This document shows positions 16,888 through 27,610 of a stretch of 64,000 nt of DNA, piece by piece. The first letter of the stretch is position 1. Each line of letters opens with the position of its first letter. The stretch is taken from assembly GCF_900094585.1 (NCBI RefSeq), contig NZ_FMAG01000002.1, positions 264,007 to 328,006 on the forward strand, in the 5' to 3' direction. The position numbers and the translations under genes are program-made. Below the pieces are notes generated by a model. The model saw only the letters and a list, made by a program, of their open reading frames with translations, was not told where the DNA came from and did not search any database. The stretch comes from Martinezella multihospitum. Lineage in GTDB: Bacteria > Pseudomonadota > Alphaproteobacteria > Rhizobiales > Rhizobiaceae.

Positions 16888-17101
16888 GACAGTCTCCGGT
16901 AAATTCACTTGGGATCGGGTGGCGACAATTTCTGGAGACTGATATTCGTGATTTTCGGGAGGTTGAAAAGATAAACAACTGCGCACAATTAGTTCACAAT
17001 CATTGAACAATGATCCGCTGAGATCGCTCTTCCCATACGCGCCGCATCGGCTATTGTTGCGCCAAATCAATCGTCAAATCATGGTTTTCAGGAGCGAGCC
17101 C

Positions 17102-17809
17102 ATGGCCGATCTGTCGTCCTTTCCGATCACGAAGCGCTGGCCTGCCAGCAATCCGGATATTATCCAGCTCTATTCCTTGCCGACGCCGAACGGTGTCAAA
17201 GTCTCGATCGCGCTGGAAGAACTCGGTCTGGCCTATGAGCCGCATCTCATCTCCTTCGGCACCAACGACCAGAAATCCCCGGAATTCCTGTCGCTGAATC
17301 CGAACGGTCGCATTCCTGCGATCATCGATCCCAATGGTCCCGACGGCAAGCCGATCGGTCTGTTCGAATCCGGCGCAATCCTCGTCTATCTGGCGGAGAA
17401 GACCGGCCAGCTCATGCCGAGCGATGCGGCCAGGCGCTACGAGACGCTGGAGTGGGTCTTCTTCCAGATGGCCGGCGTCGGCCCGATGTTCGGCCAGTTT
17501 GGCCACTTCTTCAAATTCGCCGCCGAGAAAGTTGCGAACAACTCTTATCCGGTCGAGCGTTATCGCGATGAGGCCAAGCGTCTGCTCGGCGTGCTGGAAG
17601 AGCGCCTGAAAGGCCGCGAATGGATCATGGGGAACGAATATACGATCGCCGACATCACCACTTTCCCCTGGGTTCGCGGCGTCGACGTCTTCTATGGCGG
17701 CCGCGAGGTTCTGGAGTTCGAAAGTTTCCCCTCGGTCATGGCCTGGCTGGAGCGAGCCCTTGCGCGCCCGGCAAGCCAGCGTGGCTTGAGTATCCCCAAG
17801 CGGGATTGA
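17102..17809 (+). CDS. Glutathione S-transferase family protein (YghU/YfcG-like)
   Basis: A 235-residue protein with a thioredoxin-like N-terminal domain (IQLYSLPTPNGVKVSIALEE, with Asn in the place used by nu-class GSTs) and the cis-Pro and Glu-Ser signature GRIPAIID...LFESGAILVYLAE. The C-terminal all-helical domain contains YTIADITTFPW. This pattern fits nu-class GSTs, which act as disulfide-bond reductases on glutathione. The start follows AGGAG at 8 bases; an upstream start at 17003 has no comparable support. Confidence 0.92.
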   Translation: MADLSSFPITKRWPASNPDIIQLYSLPTPNGVKVSIALEELGLAYEPHLISFGTNDQKSPEFLSLNPNGRIPAIIDPNGPDGKPIGLFESGAILVYLAEKTGQLMPSDAARRYETLEWVFFQMAGVGPMFGQFGHFFKFAAEKVANNSYPVERYRDEAKRLLGVLEERLKGREWIMGNEYTIADITTFPWVRGVDVFYGGREVLEFESFPSVMAWLERALARPASQRGLSIPKRD

Positions 17810-17867
17810 TTCCTTACCTGTCAGCAGGTCAGGCATATGCTTTTATAGCGGCGCCTTTCTGCCTGGC

Positions 17868-17907
17868 CCCTCACCCCGGCCCTCTCCCCGTAAACGGGGC
17901 GAGGGGC
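17868..17907. repeat. REP-like palindrome, degenerate copy
   Basis: A CCCTCACCCCGGCCCTCTCC-type unit followed by CCCCGTAAACGGGGCGAGGGG, with stem arms about 17881-17890 and 17895-17904 and one mismatch. It is the same family as the pair between hisS and hisZ. It lies downstream of the GST gene and may act in 3'-end formation. Confidence 0.65.
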
Positions 17908-18035
17908 TAGTAAGCTTTTTGGGCAGGTCAGCCTTCAGCAACGTAGATGTCGGTTTTAGAAGAGGAAACGCCCTCTCCCCACATGGTTTGCAAGCGCGGC
18001 GATGACGAACTCACCCGACCATCATCGACAGCCGT

Positions 18036-18581
18036 TTACTGCCGGGTGGCGAGTTGACTGCCCGGTTCCAGTTTGAAGCGCGGGAACAGGAAGACGCCGA
18101 CCATGCTGCCGGCATGTTGCTTGTCGGCAGCAACGGATTCGCCGACGCAGAAGACCGGCTGGCGATGACCACTGGTGCCGAGCGTCGTCGTGGAATAACA
18201 GAAGGAGGAATTGGCCGTTGCCGCCTGCTCGAAGAGATCGAGGATACGAGCTCGATCGTGCGGATCATAGCAATGCATGAGGCTCAGCAGGCCGCATTCC
18301 GAAGAGCTCAGCCCGTGCAGCATCGTGCTCCACTGCCCAAGTTTGATGATGCCGCTTGAAAGATCGCCCGTCCATCCTTCGGAAACACAGAACTGTGCCA
18401 GAAGATCGGGGTCGTGGCCTTCGAACTCCAGCGAGCCGGGAGCAAATGGTGCGGAAAAATTGGCCTTGGCAATCTTGAACAAGATGATCCCCACATGAGC
18501 GCATGGTCCCCCCGCGCGCGTCACTTCAATTCCATATCTCTCCGGATGGAAGGTCTCCCTGCATTTTTCGGCGCTGCTCAT
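18036..18581 (-). CDS. Hypothetical protein, orphan
   Basis: A 181-residue soluble protein with no signal peptide, not matched to any family I know. It is rich in Cys for its size (eight residues, including FCVSEGW, SECGLLSLMHC, SSFCYS and VFCVG). The middle part alternates strands and helices, and the C-terminal strand GSMVGVFLFPRF resembles the last strands of a PAS or GAF-like fold, though this is weak. The start ATG at 18581 is preceded directly by a palindrome that contains the only plausible ribosome site. The upstream region is not shared with another gene. Confidence 0.6.
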   Translation of the reverse strand: MSSAEKCRETFHPERYGIEVTRAGGPCAHVGIILFKIAKANFSAPFAPGSLEFEGHDPDLLAQFCVSEGWTGDLSSGIIKLGQWSTMLHGLSSSECGLLSLMHCYDPHDRARILDLFEQAATANSSFCYSTTTLGTSGHRQPVFCVGESVAADKQHAGSMVGVFLFPRFKLEPGSQLATRQ

Positions 18582-18582
18582 G

Positions 18583-18600
18583 GCGGAGGCGTGCCTCCGC
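18583..18600 (-). promoter_or_regulatory. Palindrome covering the ribosome-binding site of the orphan gene
   Basis: GCGGAGGC-AC-GCCTCCGC (minus-strand sense) ends one base before the start codon of the orphan gene. The only Shine-Dalgarno-like GGAGG lies in its left arm, so folding of the mRNA would hide it. Confidence 0.45.
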
Positions 18601-18884
18601 TAATCCGCTGTCGACAATGCTCTTTGGGATGGCGCTCCAGTTTATGAAGTCATTTCAAGTAATAAATCCGGACAGTGTCAGCGATCAAGGTCACGATCAT
18701 GCCAAGCCGCAGGTTAAGCCTGTCCAAAAGAAGTAAAAATTACGTGTATTGCAGCTAACTCTCCAAAATCACTGCGCTGCGAGTTATAGGGGCTTTTTCC
18801 AAAACAGCAATGGGCAAGTTGCAAAATTTGCAACGCAATAGAATCTTGCAGGAATTGCAGTTGTACAATTTCAGCACAATTAAA

Positions 18885-18908
18885 AAGGGCGACCCGAGGG
18901 CCGCCCTT
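18885..18908 (-). terminator. Intrinsic terminator of groESL
   Basis: Read on the minus strand, the 7-bp stem AAGGGCG/CGCCCTT (18902-18908 and 18885-18891) is followed by a T-run (TTTTTAATT). It lies about 155 bases past the groEL stop, beyond the duplicated groEL tail. The rest of the 481-base gap between the orphan gene and groEL holds that duplication and an AT-rich stretch in which no gene was seen. Confidence 0.85.
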
Positions 18909-18943
18909 CATCAATTCCGGATGTCGGATTGAACAATCGCGAC

Positions 18944-20745
<1,802 letters not shown>

Positions 20746-20775
20746 TCAGCTTTATCGGAAAGGGAACCGGCCGGA

Positions 20776-21072
20776 TTAGCCGATGATGCCCATGATGTCG
20801 GCTTCCTTCATGATCAGAAGGTCTTCGCCGTTGAGCTTGACTTCGGTGCCCGACCACTTGCCGAACAGAACGCGATCGCCAACCTTGACGTCGAGTGCGA
20901 CGACCTTGCCGGATTCATCGCGAGCGCCGGAACCGACGGCGACGATTTCGCCTTCCTGCGGCTTTTCCTTGGCGGTGTCGGGAATGATGATGCCACCCTT
21001 GGTCTTTTCTTCCGACTCGACGCGACGAACGACGACACGGTCATGAAGGGGGCGGAAATTGGTGCTTGCCAT
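20776..21072 (-). CDS. groS: Co-chaperonin GroES (10 kDa)
   Basis: A 98-residue co-chaperonin that caps the GroEL ring. The mobile-loop region [20 protein letters not shown] (residues 20-40) and the roof and strand pattern ([20 protein letters not shown]) are complete. It is the first gene of the groESL operon and lies 60 bases downstream of the CIRCE operator. The start matches the family N-terminus [17 protein letters not shown]. Confidence 0.98.
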   Translation of the reverse strand: MASTNFRPLHDRVVVRRVESEEKTKGGIIIPDTAKEKPQEGEIVAVGSGARDESGKVVALDVKVGDRVLFGKWSGTEVKLNGEDLLIMKEADIMGIIG

Positions 21073-21132
21073 TGTCTAATCCCTCGATCAAATGACATTC
21101 ACGGATCAGCGGGGGATCCGTATGGGCTTGTG

Positions 21133-21159
21133 TTAGCACTCAGCATTGGCGAGTGCTAG
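21133..21159 (-). promoter_or_regulatory. CIRCE operator of groESL
   Basis: TTAGCACTC, nine bases, then GAGTGCTAG matches the CIRCE consensus (TTAGCACTC-N9-GAGTGCTAA) at all but the last base. CIRCE is bound by the HrcA repressor, so groESL is expected to be induced by heat and misfolded protein. Confidence 0.95.
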
Positions 21160-21166
21160 CGACGGT

Positions 21167-21196
21167 GATTTAGGGGTGGCTTCCGGACGAGTCAAG
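21167..21196 (-). promoter_or_regulatory. Probable groESL promoter
   Basis: On the minus strand, CTTGAC (21191-21196) and TAAATC (21167-21172) are separated by 18 bases. They are placed so that transcription would start within or at the edge of the CIRCE element, the usual arrangement for HrcA repression. The rest of the 426-base gap up to 21499 holds no gene that I can support. Confidence 0.6.
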
Positions 21197-21498
21197 AACA
21201 GCACTGTGAATTTTTTACGGCGCGCATCGGCTTGTTTTGGGGATGATTAACGCCCATGGCGTCGCAGCGTAGCATGTCGTTGCAAGGACTCTCTCATTTT
21301 GATCTCGTAAAGAAGGGCATGGTAACGCTCTTTCTGGACCATCAATCCGCTGCCTTCACCTGGTCACTTTGCCGCTCGCAGACCCTGTCTATGCCTGCTC
21401 CTTGGGCCTTGTGCGGTGCAAAAACCTTGTGGGCCGCTCTTGTAATTTGCCGGCCGGTTTGCGATGTCAGCCCGTGATTTATTTGATGTGAGGACGGC

Positions 21499-22347
21499 AT
21501 GGGCAAACGGATCGAGAGCTTTCGCGACATCGGCGGACTTTATGATGTTGCGCTCTGCGATGTCTGGGGCGTGCTCCATAACGGCGTCACGGCCTATAAG
21601 GAGGCCTCCATCGCGCTCGAAGCCGCCCGCCGCGAAGGCCTTGCGGTCGTCCTCATCACCAATTCTCCGCGCGTCGCTCCGAAGGTCGTCGAGCAATTGC
21701 GGGCAATCGGTGTTCCTGACAGCGTCTACGATCGTATTATCACATCGGGTGATGTTACCCGCAAGCTGATTGCCGAGGGGCCGAAGAAAGTGTTCCTGCT
21801 CGGTCCGGAGCGCGACACCGGCATCCTCGAAGGCCTTGATGTTCAGCGTGTCGACGCTGGCGAGGCCGAAAGCATCGTCTGTACGGGTTTCTTCGACGAC
21901 GAGACCGAAACGCCTGACGATTATACCGACATGCTGACGGCCTGGTCTGCCCGCAAGGTGCCGCTGATCTGCGCCAACCCGGATCTCGTCGTTGAGCGCG
22001 GCCACCGCATGATCCCCTGTGCCGGCGCCATGGCCGCCTATTACGAGCGCCTGGGTGGTCAGACGCGCATCGCTGGCAAACCGCACCAGCCGATCTATGA
22101 TGCCGCGATCGCAGCGGCCCGCGAAGTGAAAAGCGAGTTTCCACTGTCGCGGGTGGTGGCGATCGGCGACGGCATGCCGACCGACGTGCGCGGCGCACTC
22201 GATTATGGTCTCGATCTTCTTTATATCAGCCATGGCATCCACGCCCGCGAATATGTCGTCGAGGGGCATACGGATGAGGCCGCTCTCGGCGCTTTCCTGG
22301 CGCGCGAGCAGGCTTCACCGAAGTGGTGGATGCCGCGCCTTGTCTGA
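21499..22347 (+). CDS. HAD-superfamily hydrolase, class IIA (TIGR01459-like)
   Basis: A 282-residue member of the NagD/PGP-like HAD-IIA family typical of alphaproteobacteria. Motif I is CDVWGVLHNG near residue 19, motif II is VVLITNSPR, and the C-terminal motif is GDGMPTDVRGALDYG near residue 223. Family members dephosphorylate nucleotide or sugar phosphates, but the substrate here is unknown. It lies 15 bases upstream of ribF in the same direction, so a role near flavin metabolism (for example FMN or riboflavin phosphate turnover) is possible but unproven. Confidence 0.88.
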   Translation: MGKRIESFRDIGGLYDVALCDVWGVLHNGVTAYKEASIALEAARREGLAVVLITNSPRVAPKVVEQLRAIGVPDSVYDRIITSGDVTRKLIAEGPKKVFLLGPERDTGILEGLDVQRVDAGEAESIVCTGFFDDETETPDDYTDMLTAWSARKVPLICANPDLVVERGHRMIPCAGAMAAYYERLGGQTRIAGKPHQPIYDAAIAAAREVKSEFPLSRVVAIGDGMPTDVRGALDYGLDLLYISHGIHAREYVVEGHTDEAALGAFLAREQASPKWWMPRLV

Positions 22348-22362
22348 GGAGAGTGGCAGTCG

Positions 22363-23346
22363 ATGACCGTGTTCCATCGCAACGAAACCCGCGAGCCGCT
22401 TCCCGATGCCTTGAAGGGTGGCGTGGTTGCCATCGGCAATTTCGACGGCGTGCATCGCGGCCATCAGTCTGTATTGACGCGTGCGTTGGAAATCGCAAGA
22501 GAGCGCGGCATTCCCGCACTGCTGTTGACCTTCGAGCCGCATCCGCGCAGCGTCTTCAAGCCGGATCAGCCGGTGTTCCGCCTGACGCCGGCGCCGCTCA
22601 GAGCGCGTCTCCTCGAAGCACTCGGCTTCAACGCCGTCATCGAATATCCTTTTGATCGCGCCTTTTCGCAGCGTTCGGCGGATGAATTTGTCCATTCGAT
22701 CCTGATCGACTGGCTGCATGCCTCCGAAGTCGTCACCGGTTTCGATTTCCATTTCGGCCATGATCGCCAGGGCGGCCCGGCCTTCCTGATGAATGCCGGC
22801 AGTCACAATGGTTTCGGCGTGACGCTGATCGATGCCTTCCGCGACGAAAATACCGAAGTGATTTCGTCGAGCCGTATTCGCTCGCTGCTGGCTGAAGGCG
22901 ATGTGGCGCAGGCAGCGAGACTGCTCGGATACCGCTATACCGTCGAAGCTCCCATCATCGGTGGCGAGAAGCTCGGCCGCACGCTCGGCTTCCCGACGGC
23001 CAACATGCAGCTTCCGCCTGAGATCTCGCTGAAAGCCGGCATTTATGCCGTGCGCTTCCGTACGGCCGATGGCGTCATCCGAAATGCCGTTGCCAGCTAC
23101 GGCCGGCGTCCGACGGTGACGGATAATGGCGCCCCGCTGCTCGAGACCTTCGTCTTCGATTTCAGCGGCGATCTCTACGGCCAGGTCTGTTCGGTTTCCT
23201 TCTTCGGCTATCTCCGTCCCGAATTGAAATTCGACGGGCTCGACCCGCTGGTGGCGCAGATCCGCAAGGATGAGGATGAGGCGAGGGCACTGCTTGCCGG
23301 CGTCCAGCCGCTCAGCGACCTCGATCGCGTCATCGCCTTCGACTGA
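22363..23346 (+). CDS. ribF: Bifunctional riboflavin kinase / FAD synthetase
   Basis: Makes FMN and then FAD from riboflavin. The 327 residues have both domains. The nucleotidyltransferase domain has GNFDGVHRGHQ (HxGH-type site, about residue 26) and ends near 180 with an ISSSRIR motif (about 166). The C-terminal riboflavin kinase domain has GRTLGFPTANM (about 205) and a KFDGLDPLVAQI segment. The gene overlaps nothing and follows the HAD-IIA gene closely, probably as one unit. Confidence 0.96.
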   Translation: MTVFHRNETREPLPDALKGGVVAIGNFDGVHRGHQSVLTRALEIARERGIPALLLTFEPHPRSVFKPDQPVFRLTPAPLRARLLEALGFNAVIEYPFDRAFSQRSADEFVHSILIDWLHASEVVTGFDFHFGHDRQGGPAFLMNAGSHNGFGVTLIDAFRDENTEVISSSRIRSLLAEGDVAQAARLLGYRYTVEAPIIGGEKLGRTLGFPTANMQLPPEISLKAGIYAVRFRTADGVIRNAVASYGRRPTVTDNGAPLLETFVFDFSGDLYGQVCSVSFFGYLRPELKFDGLDPLVAQIRKDEDEARALLAGVQPLSDLDRVIAFD

Positions 23347-23491
23347 TATTCCCGAAGTGATGGAGTGGAAAAGGTTTTCCGCCTTGTATCATCGCTCCGA
23401 TTTAGGGCCGGTATCAACACTGCCGAGAGACTGTTGAATTCACGCCCGACAAGGGTCATTGTTCCGCGCCGGTTCTTGGGAGGAGCAATCG

Positions 23492-24868
23492 TTGACACTA
23501 CGCAACCAGATCATTGCGCTTGCGCTCGCGCCTCTCGTCATCTCGATCCTGGCAATCACTGCCTTCATTACCTGGCAGTCGACCAATCTGACCAAGAACA
23601 ATATCGAGACCTTCGAACAGAACATGCTGAGGGCGAAGGAAAAGGAAATCGTCAACCTCACAAATCTTGCCGTGTCGGCCATTCAGGCGGTCTATCGGGA
23701 TGCCGCGCCGGACGATCAGGCCGCGAAAGACAAGGTAGCCGCGATCCTGACGTCGCTTGATTATGGACCGGACGGATACTTCTTTGTCTACGACTATGAT
23801 GGCAACAACATCGTTCATCCGCGCGAGAGATTTCGCAATGGGCGCAATTGGCTCGATTTGACCGATCCGGACGGCGACAGGGTCATCGCCGAGCTCATCA
23901 AGACCGCAAAGGCTGGCGGGGGCCTGCACCAGTACAAATGGGAGAAACCTTCTACCGGCCGTGTCGCCGATAAGCTCTCATTCGCTGTCGGCCTTGACAA
24001 ATGGCACTGGGTTGTCGGAACCGGCGTCTATCTGGACGATATTTTCACCCAGACTGCGGCCGCCAATGCCGCCATGCGGGCAAACATAAAAGGAACCTTT
24101 GTCGTCGTCACACTCATTGCCGTTCCTGCCGTTCTCGTTGTTTTCACCACATGCATGCTGTTGACTTTCCGCGAGCGACGCATGGCCGATGGCCGGCTGA
24201 AGGAGCTGACGCAAAGAGTGATCGATACCCAGGAGGAGGAGCGCGCGCGTCTTGCCCGTGAACTGCACGACGGCGTGTCGCAGAATCTCCTCGGCGTGCG
24301 CTATGTCATGGATCTTGCCAACCGCAAGGTACGAAACCAGGTCGATGATGCCGCCACGACGATCGAGAAGGGGATCGATACCCTGAACAGCGCGATCAAG
24401 GACATCCGGCGGCTCTCGCATGATTTGCGCCCCCGTGTGCTCGATGATCTCGGTTTGACGGCGGCGCTGACCGCTCTCGCGAACAATTTCGCTGAGCGAA
24501 CCGGCATCGCAACCGAAATCGAGGCTTCCGGTTTCGCCAATATGCTGAAGCCGGAAGCCAATACGGCGCTCTACCGTGTCGCGCAGGAAGCCTTGAACAA
24601 CGTGGAACGCCATTCCGGGGCGACGGTTCTGACGATCAAACTTTGGAGCGATCGTGGGCGTGCACGCTTGAGAATTTCGGACAACGGCATGGGTTTTGAC
24701 GGCACCGGCGACGGCAAGGGCGGGCTCGGGCTCAGGAACATGCAGGAACGAATGGCGCATTTCCGCGGCCTACTTCTCGTCCAAAGCACAGCCGATGGCA
24801 CGACGCTCATTGCGATGTTGCCGAAATCGGCAAACGCCTCGCCAAGAGCAAAGGTGGATGCCGCATGA
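23492..24868 (+). CDS. mctS: Sensor histidine kinase, Cache domain, probable MctS
   Basis: A 458-residue membrane sensor. There are two membrane segments (about residues 6-26 and 202-225) flanking an extracytoplasmic Cache-type domain (FFVYDYDGNNIVHP, then WVVGTGVYLDDI). A HisKA_3 domain follows with phospho-acceptor His in RELHDGVSQ (about 259), and then a HATPase domain (NNVERHSGA, DNGMGF, GLGLRNMQER). It is a NarX/UhpB-like kinase. The neighbouring response regulator and symporter fit the MctS-MctR system described in Rhizobium leguminosarum, which controls monocarboxylate uptake. The TTG at 23492 is chosen for its GGAGGAG site six bases upstream. Confidence 0.85.
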   Translation: MTLRNQIIALALAPLVISILAITAFITWQSTNLTKNNIETFEQNMLRAKEKEIVNLTNLAVSAIQAVYRDAAPDDQAAKDKVAAILTSLDYGPDGYFFVYDYDGNNIVHPRERFRNGRNWLDLTDPDGDRVIAELIKTAKAGGGLHQYKWEKPSTGRVADKLSFAVGLDKWHWVVGTGVYLDDIFTQTAAANAAMRANIKGTFVVVTLIAVPAVLVVFTTCMLLTFRERRMADGRLKELTQRVIDTQEEERARLARELHDGVSQNLLGVRYVMDLANRKVRNQVDDAATTIEKGIDTLNSAIKDIRRLSHDLRPRVLDDLGLTAALTALANNFAERTGIATEIEASGFANMLKPEANTALYRVAQEALNNVERHSGATVLTIKLWSDRGRARLRISDNGMGFDGTGDGKGGLGLRNMQERMAHFRGLLLVQSTADGTTLIAMLPKSANASPRAKVDAA

Positions 24869-25506
24869 CAAGCGACAGGATCCGCGTTCTGCTGATCGAT
24901 AATCATCCGGTGGTGCTGGACGGACTGAAGGCCGTGCTGGAGACGTTCGACCACATAAAGGTGGTCGGGACGGCAAATCTTGCGCAAGTCGGCCTGGAGG
25001 TCGGCCGAAGGACGCTGCCGCAAGTGACCCTGATGGACATCAACATGCCGAAGCTCTCCGGCATCGATGCGATCGAGCTTTTTCGCCGGGAGCTTCCGGA
25101 GACGCGGATCGTGATGTTGTCCATGCATGACAGCCGTGAATACATCTCCTCGTCGATCATGCGCGGTGCGGTCGGATATATCCTCAAGGACGTTTCGACC
25201 GACGAAGTCGTCTGCGCCATCGAGACCGTCGCGGCCGGCGGGACTTACTTCTCGTCCGGCGTCCGCGACATACTGGTGGCGGATGCGATGCCGAAAGAGG
25301 CCGACCCTTTGACACCGCGCGAGCGTCGCATTCTGGGTCTGATTGTTACAGGCAAAAGCAACCGCGAGATTGCCGAACAGCTTGAGATTACGCCTGCGAC
25401 GGCGGAAACGCATCGCAAGAACCTGAAGAAGAAGCTTGGCATCGCAACGACGGCCGGTCTGATCCGCTACGCTCTTGACCATGGCATCGCAACCGCAGCG
25501 GGCTAG
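24865..25506 (+). CDS. mctR: Response regulator, NarL/LuxR type, probable MctR
   Basis: A 213-residue regulator with a receiver domain (phospho-acceptor Asp in TLMDINMPK near residue 54, conserved Lys in ILKDVS near 106) and a LuxR-type HTH (LTPRERRILGLIVTGKSNRE near 150). It overlaps the kinase gene by four bases (ATGA), so the pair is translated together. It is expected to activate the downstream transport genes after phosphorylation by the kinase. Confidence 0.9.
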   Translation: MTSDRIRVLLIDNHPVVLDGLKAVLETFDHIKVVGTANLAQVGLEVGRRTLPQVTLMDINMPKLSGIDAIELFRRELPETRIVMLSMHDSREYISSSIMRGAVGYILKDVSTDEVVCAIETVAAGGTYFSSGVRDILVADAMPKEADPLTPRERRILGLIVTGKSNREIAEQLEITPATAETHRKNLKKKLGIATTAGLIRYALDHGIATAAG

Positions 25507-25773
25507 CGTCCGTCTACCCACTTCTGGGTAGGTTCGGCGATTTCGCATCAGCTAATATCTTGTTCGGCCGGCAGACTCGCCGTAGGACTTTAATCAGCGG
25601 CTGCTCGCAGGCGGGCCGTTGGGAGGAATTCACACTCGTTGGTCTCGCTCTGCATAGCCAAAGCTCATCGGCTTCGGCCCTTGGGCGCATATTGCAATCG
25701 CAGACTGATGCACCCTTCCACTCTGACAACTGCAACAAGGTGGCGCGCAGACACCGCGTGAGAGGTATCGGAC

Positions 25774-25971
25774 ATGGACAAACGCTTTGGGACGGCGGCC
25801 TGCTGGCTGCTCGTCATTCCCTACATAGGCTTGCTTTGGGTTCCCTTCTACAACAGCCACGATCCGGTGCTGTTGGGTTTCCCCTTCTTCTATTGGTATC
25901 AGCTGGCCTGGGTGCCGATCACCGCCTTCCTGACCTGGATCGCCTATCGGAGCATGCGCCATGATGACTGA
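25774..25971 (+). CDS. DUF3311 small membrane protein
   Basis: A 65-residue protein with two hydrophobic segments (about 8-28 and 33-57), in the pattern of DUF3311 (GLLWVPFYNSHDPVLLGFPF, then YWYQLAWVP). DUF3311 genes sit next to sodium:solute symporters of the MctP type and may be accessory subunits. It overlaps mctP by 11 bases, which suggests coupled synthesis. It lies 267 bases downstream of mctR; that gap probably holds the promoter for the transport pair. Confidence 0.85.
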   Translation: MDKRFGTAACWLLVIPYIGLLWVPFYNSHDPVLLGFPFFYWYQLAWVPITAFLTWIAYRSMRHDD

Positions 25972-27436
25972 TATCGATCCGACAGCTCTTGCCGTCTTCA
26001 TCTTCTTTTTGGCCCTTGTGACTGTCATGGGCTTCGTCGCTGCCCGCTGGCGCCGGCCGAAGACCCTTGCCCATATCGACGAATGGGGTCTCGGCGGCCG
26101 CACCTTCGGCACCTGGATCACCTGGTTCCTCGTCGGCGGCGACTTCTACACCGCCTATACCGTGATCGCCGTCCCGGCTCTGGTCTACACGGTCGGCGCT
26201 TATGGCTTCTTCGCGCTGCCCTACACCATCGTCGTCTATCCCTTCGTCTTCATGGTCATGCCGCTGCTGTGGCGGCGCGCCAAGGATCACGGCTACGTCA
26301 CGGCCGGTGATATCGTGCACGGCCAATATGGTTCGAGAGCGCTTGAGCTGGCGGTCGCGCTCACAGGCGTCATCGCCACCATGCCCTATATCGCCCTGCA
26401 GCTCGTCGGCATGACGGCGGTGTTCAAGGCGCTCGGGCTCCATGGCGAATTGCCGCTCGCCGTCGCCTTCATCATTCTGGCGCTCTATACCTATTCGGCC
26501 GGTCTTCGTGCGCCGGCGCTGATCGCCTTCGTCAAGGATATCATGATCTATATCGTGGTGATCGCGGCGATCGCGCTCATTCCGGCCAAGCTTGGCGGCT
26601 ACGCCAATGTCTTTGCGGCGGCCGATGCGGATTTCAAGGCCAAGGGTGCGGGCAGCCTGCTGCTCGGCGGCAATCAGTACGTCGCCTACGCGACTTTGGC
26701 GCTCGGCTCGGCGCTGGCGGCCTTCATGTACCCGCATACGCTGACCGGCATCTTCGCCTCCAACAGCGGCAACACCATCCGCAAGAATGCGGTGCTGCTG
26801 CCGGCCTATACGCTGCTGCTCGGGTTGCTGGCGCTGCTCGGCTATATGGGCCATGCCGCGCAACTGAAGCTGGACAGCCCGAACGATGTCGTCCCGGCTC
26901 TGTTCCAGACCTTGTTCTCAAGCTGGTTTGCCGGCTTCGCCTTCGCAGCCATCGCCATCGGTGCGCTCGTTCCCGCAGCCGTGATGAGCATTGGCGCCGC
27001 CAATCTCTTCACCCGCAACTTCTGGAAGGCCTATATCGATCCGCAGGTTTCCGATGCCGGCGAGGCAAAGGTTGCCAAGATGACGTCGCTGGTCGTCAAG
27101 GTCGGCGCGCTTCTGGTCATCATTTTCCTGCCGACGCAGTTCGCGCTCGATCTGCAGCTCTTGGGCGGCATCTGGATATTGCAGACGCTGCCGGCGCTGG
27201 TCTTCGGCCTCTACACCAAGTGGTTCCGCGCGCCGGCTCTGCTTGTCGGCTGGGCTGTCGGCTTCTTTGGCGGCACCTATCTCGTCTGGGATGCCGGCTG
27301 GAAGCCGCTGCACGTGGTTGCTCTCGGCGACACCAGCTTCACCGTTTATACGGGGCTGCTGGCGCTTGCCGCCAACATCGTCGTCTCGGTGGTTCTCAAT
27401 GCCGTCATGCCGGCACGCGCGACCGCACGCGCCTGA
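25961..27436 (+). CDS. mctP: Sodium:solute symporter family monocarboxylate transporter MctP
   Basis: A 491-residue inner-membrane transporter with about 13 hydrophobic helices. MctP of R. leguminosarum takes up lactate, pyruvate, acetate, propionate and alanine and defined this SSS subfamily. Family landmarks here are EWGLGGRTFGTWITWFLVGG (residues about 41-60) and a GSALAAFMYPHT segment near 250. With mctSR upstream and DUF3311 overlapping, this is a complete sensing and uptake module. The substrate range is inferred from the named homologue. Either of the tandem ATGs at 25961/25964 may start it. Confidence 0.9.
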   Translation: MMTDIDPTALAVFIFFLALVTVMGFVAARWRRPKTLAHIDEWGLGGRTFGTWITWFLVGGDFYTAYTVIAVPALVYTVGAYGFFALPYTIVVYPFVFMVMPLLWRRAKDHGYVTAGDIVHGQYGSRALELAVALTGVIATMPYIALQLVGMTAVFKALGLHGELPLAVAFIILALYTYSAGLRAPALIAFVKDIMIYIVVIAAIALIPAKLGGYANVFAAADADFKAKGAGSLLLGGNQYVAYATLALGSALAAFMYPHTLTGIFASNSGNTIRKNAVLLPAYTLLLGLLALLGYMGHAAQLKLDSPNDVVPALFQTLFSSWFAGFAFAAIAIGALVPAAVMSIGAANLFTRNFWKAYIDPQVSDAGEAKVAKMTSLVVKVGALLVIIFLPTQFALDLQLLGGIWILQTLPALVFGLYTKWFRAPALLVGWAVGFFGGTYLVWDAGWKPLHVVALGDTSFTVYTGLLALAANIVVSVVLNAVMPARATARA

Positions 27437-27454
27437 TCCGCACGATACCCTGAT

Positions 27455-27484
27455 GGCCGCGGGCGGAAACGTCCGCGGCCTTTC
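27455..27484 (+). terminator. Intrinsic terminator of mctP
   Basis: Arms GGCCGCGG and CCGCGGCC surround a GCGGAAACGT centre (27455-27480) and are followed by a short T-run. It separates mctP from the ileS leader. Confidence 0.8.
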
Positions 27485-27547
27485 TATATGCCGGCTGCGT
27501 TGTTTCCTCTTCCTTTCCTTGGAAAAAACGCCTATGAACCGGCGGCT

Positions 27548-27610
27548 ATGACCCAATTTCGGCTGAGCCCATCGATACGAATTATTGGCCCGGCCTTCCG
27601 CGCGCTATAA
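27548..27610 (+). CDS. Putative ileS leader peptide with three Ile codons
   Basis: A 20-codon frame (ATG at 27548, TAA at 27608-27610) encoding [20 protein letters not shown]. The isoleucines are at positions 10, 12 and 13, coded ATA, ATT and ATT. The neighbouring genes prefer ATC, so all three are less-used codons and ATA is a rare one. The last Ile codon ends two bases before the left arm of the downstream terminator stem, and the stop codon lies in its loop. A five-codon frame just upstream (ATG 27534, with GGAA nine bases before it) ends at a TGA that overlaps this ATG, so translation could be coupled. No stronger ribosome site is seen. Confidence 0.6.
   Translation: MTQFRLSPSIRIIGPAFRAL

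Noticed and set aside
21256..21477. Frame of 73 codons upstream of the HAD-IIA gene
   Set aside because: No ribosome site, no family pattern and ordinary intergenic composition.
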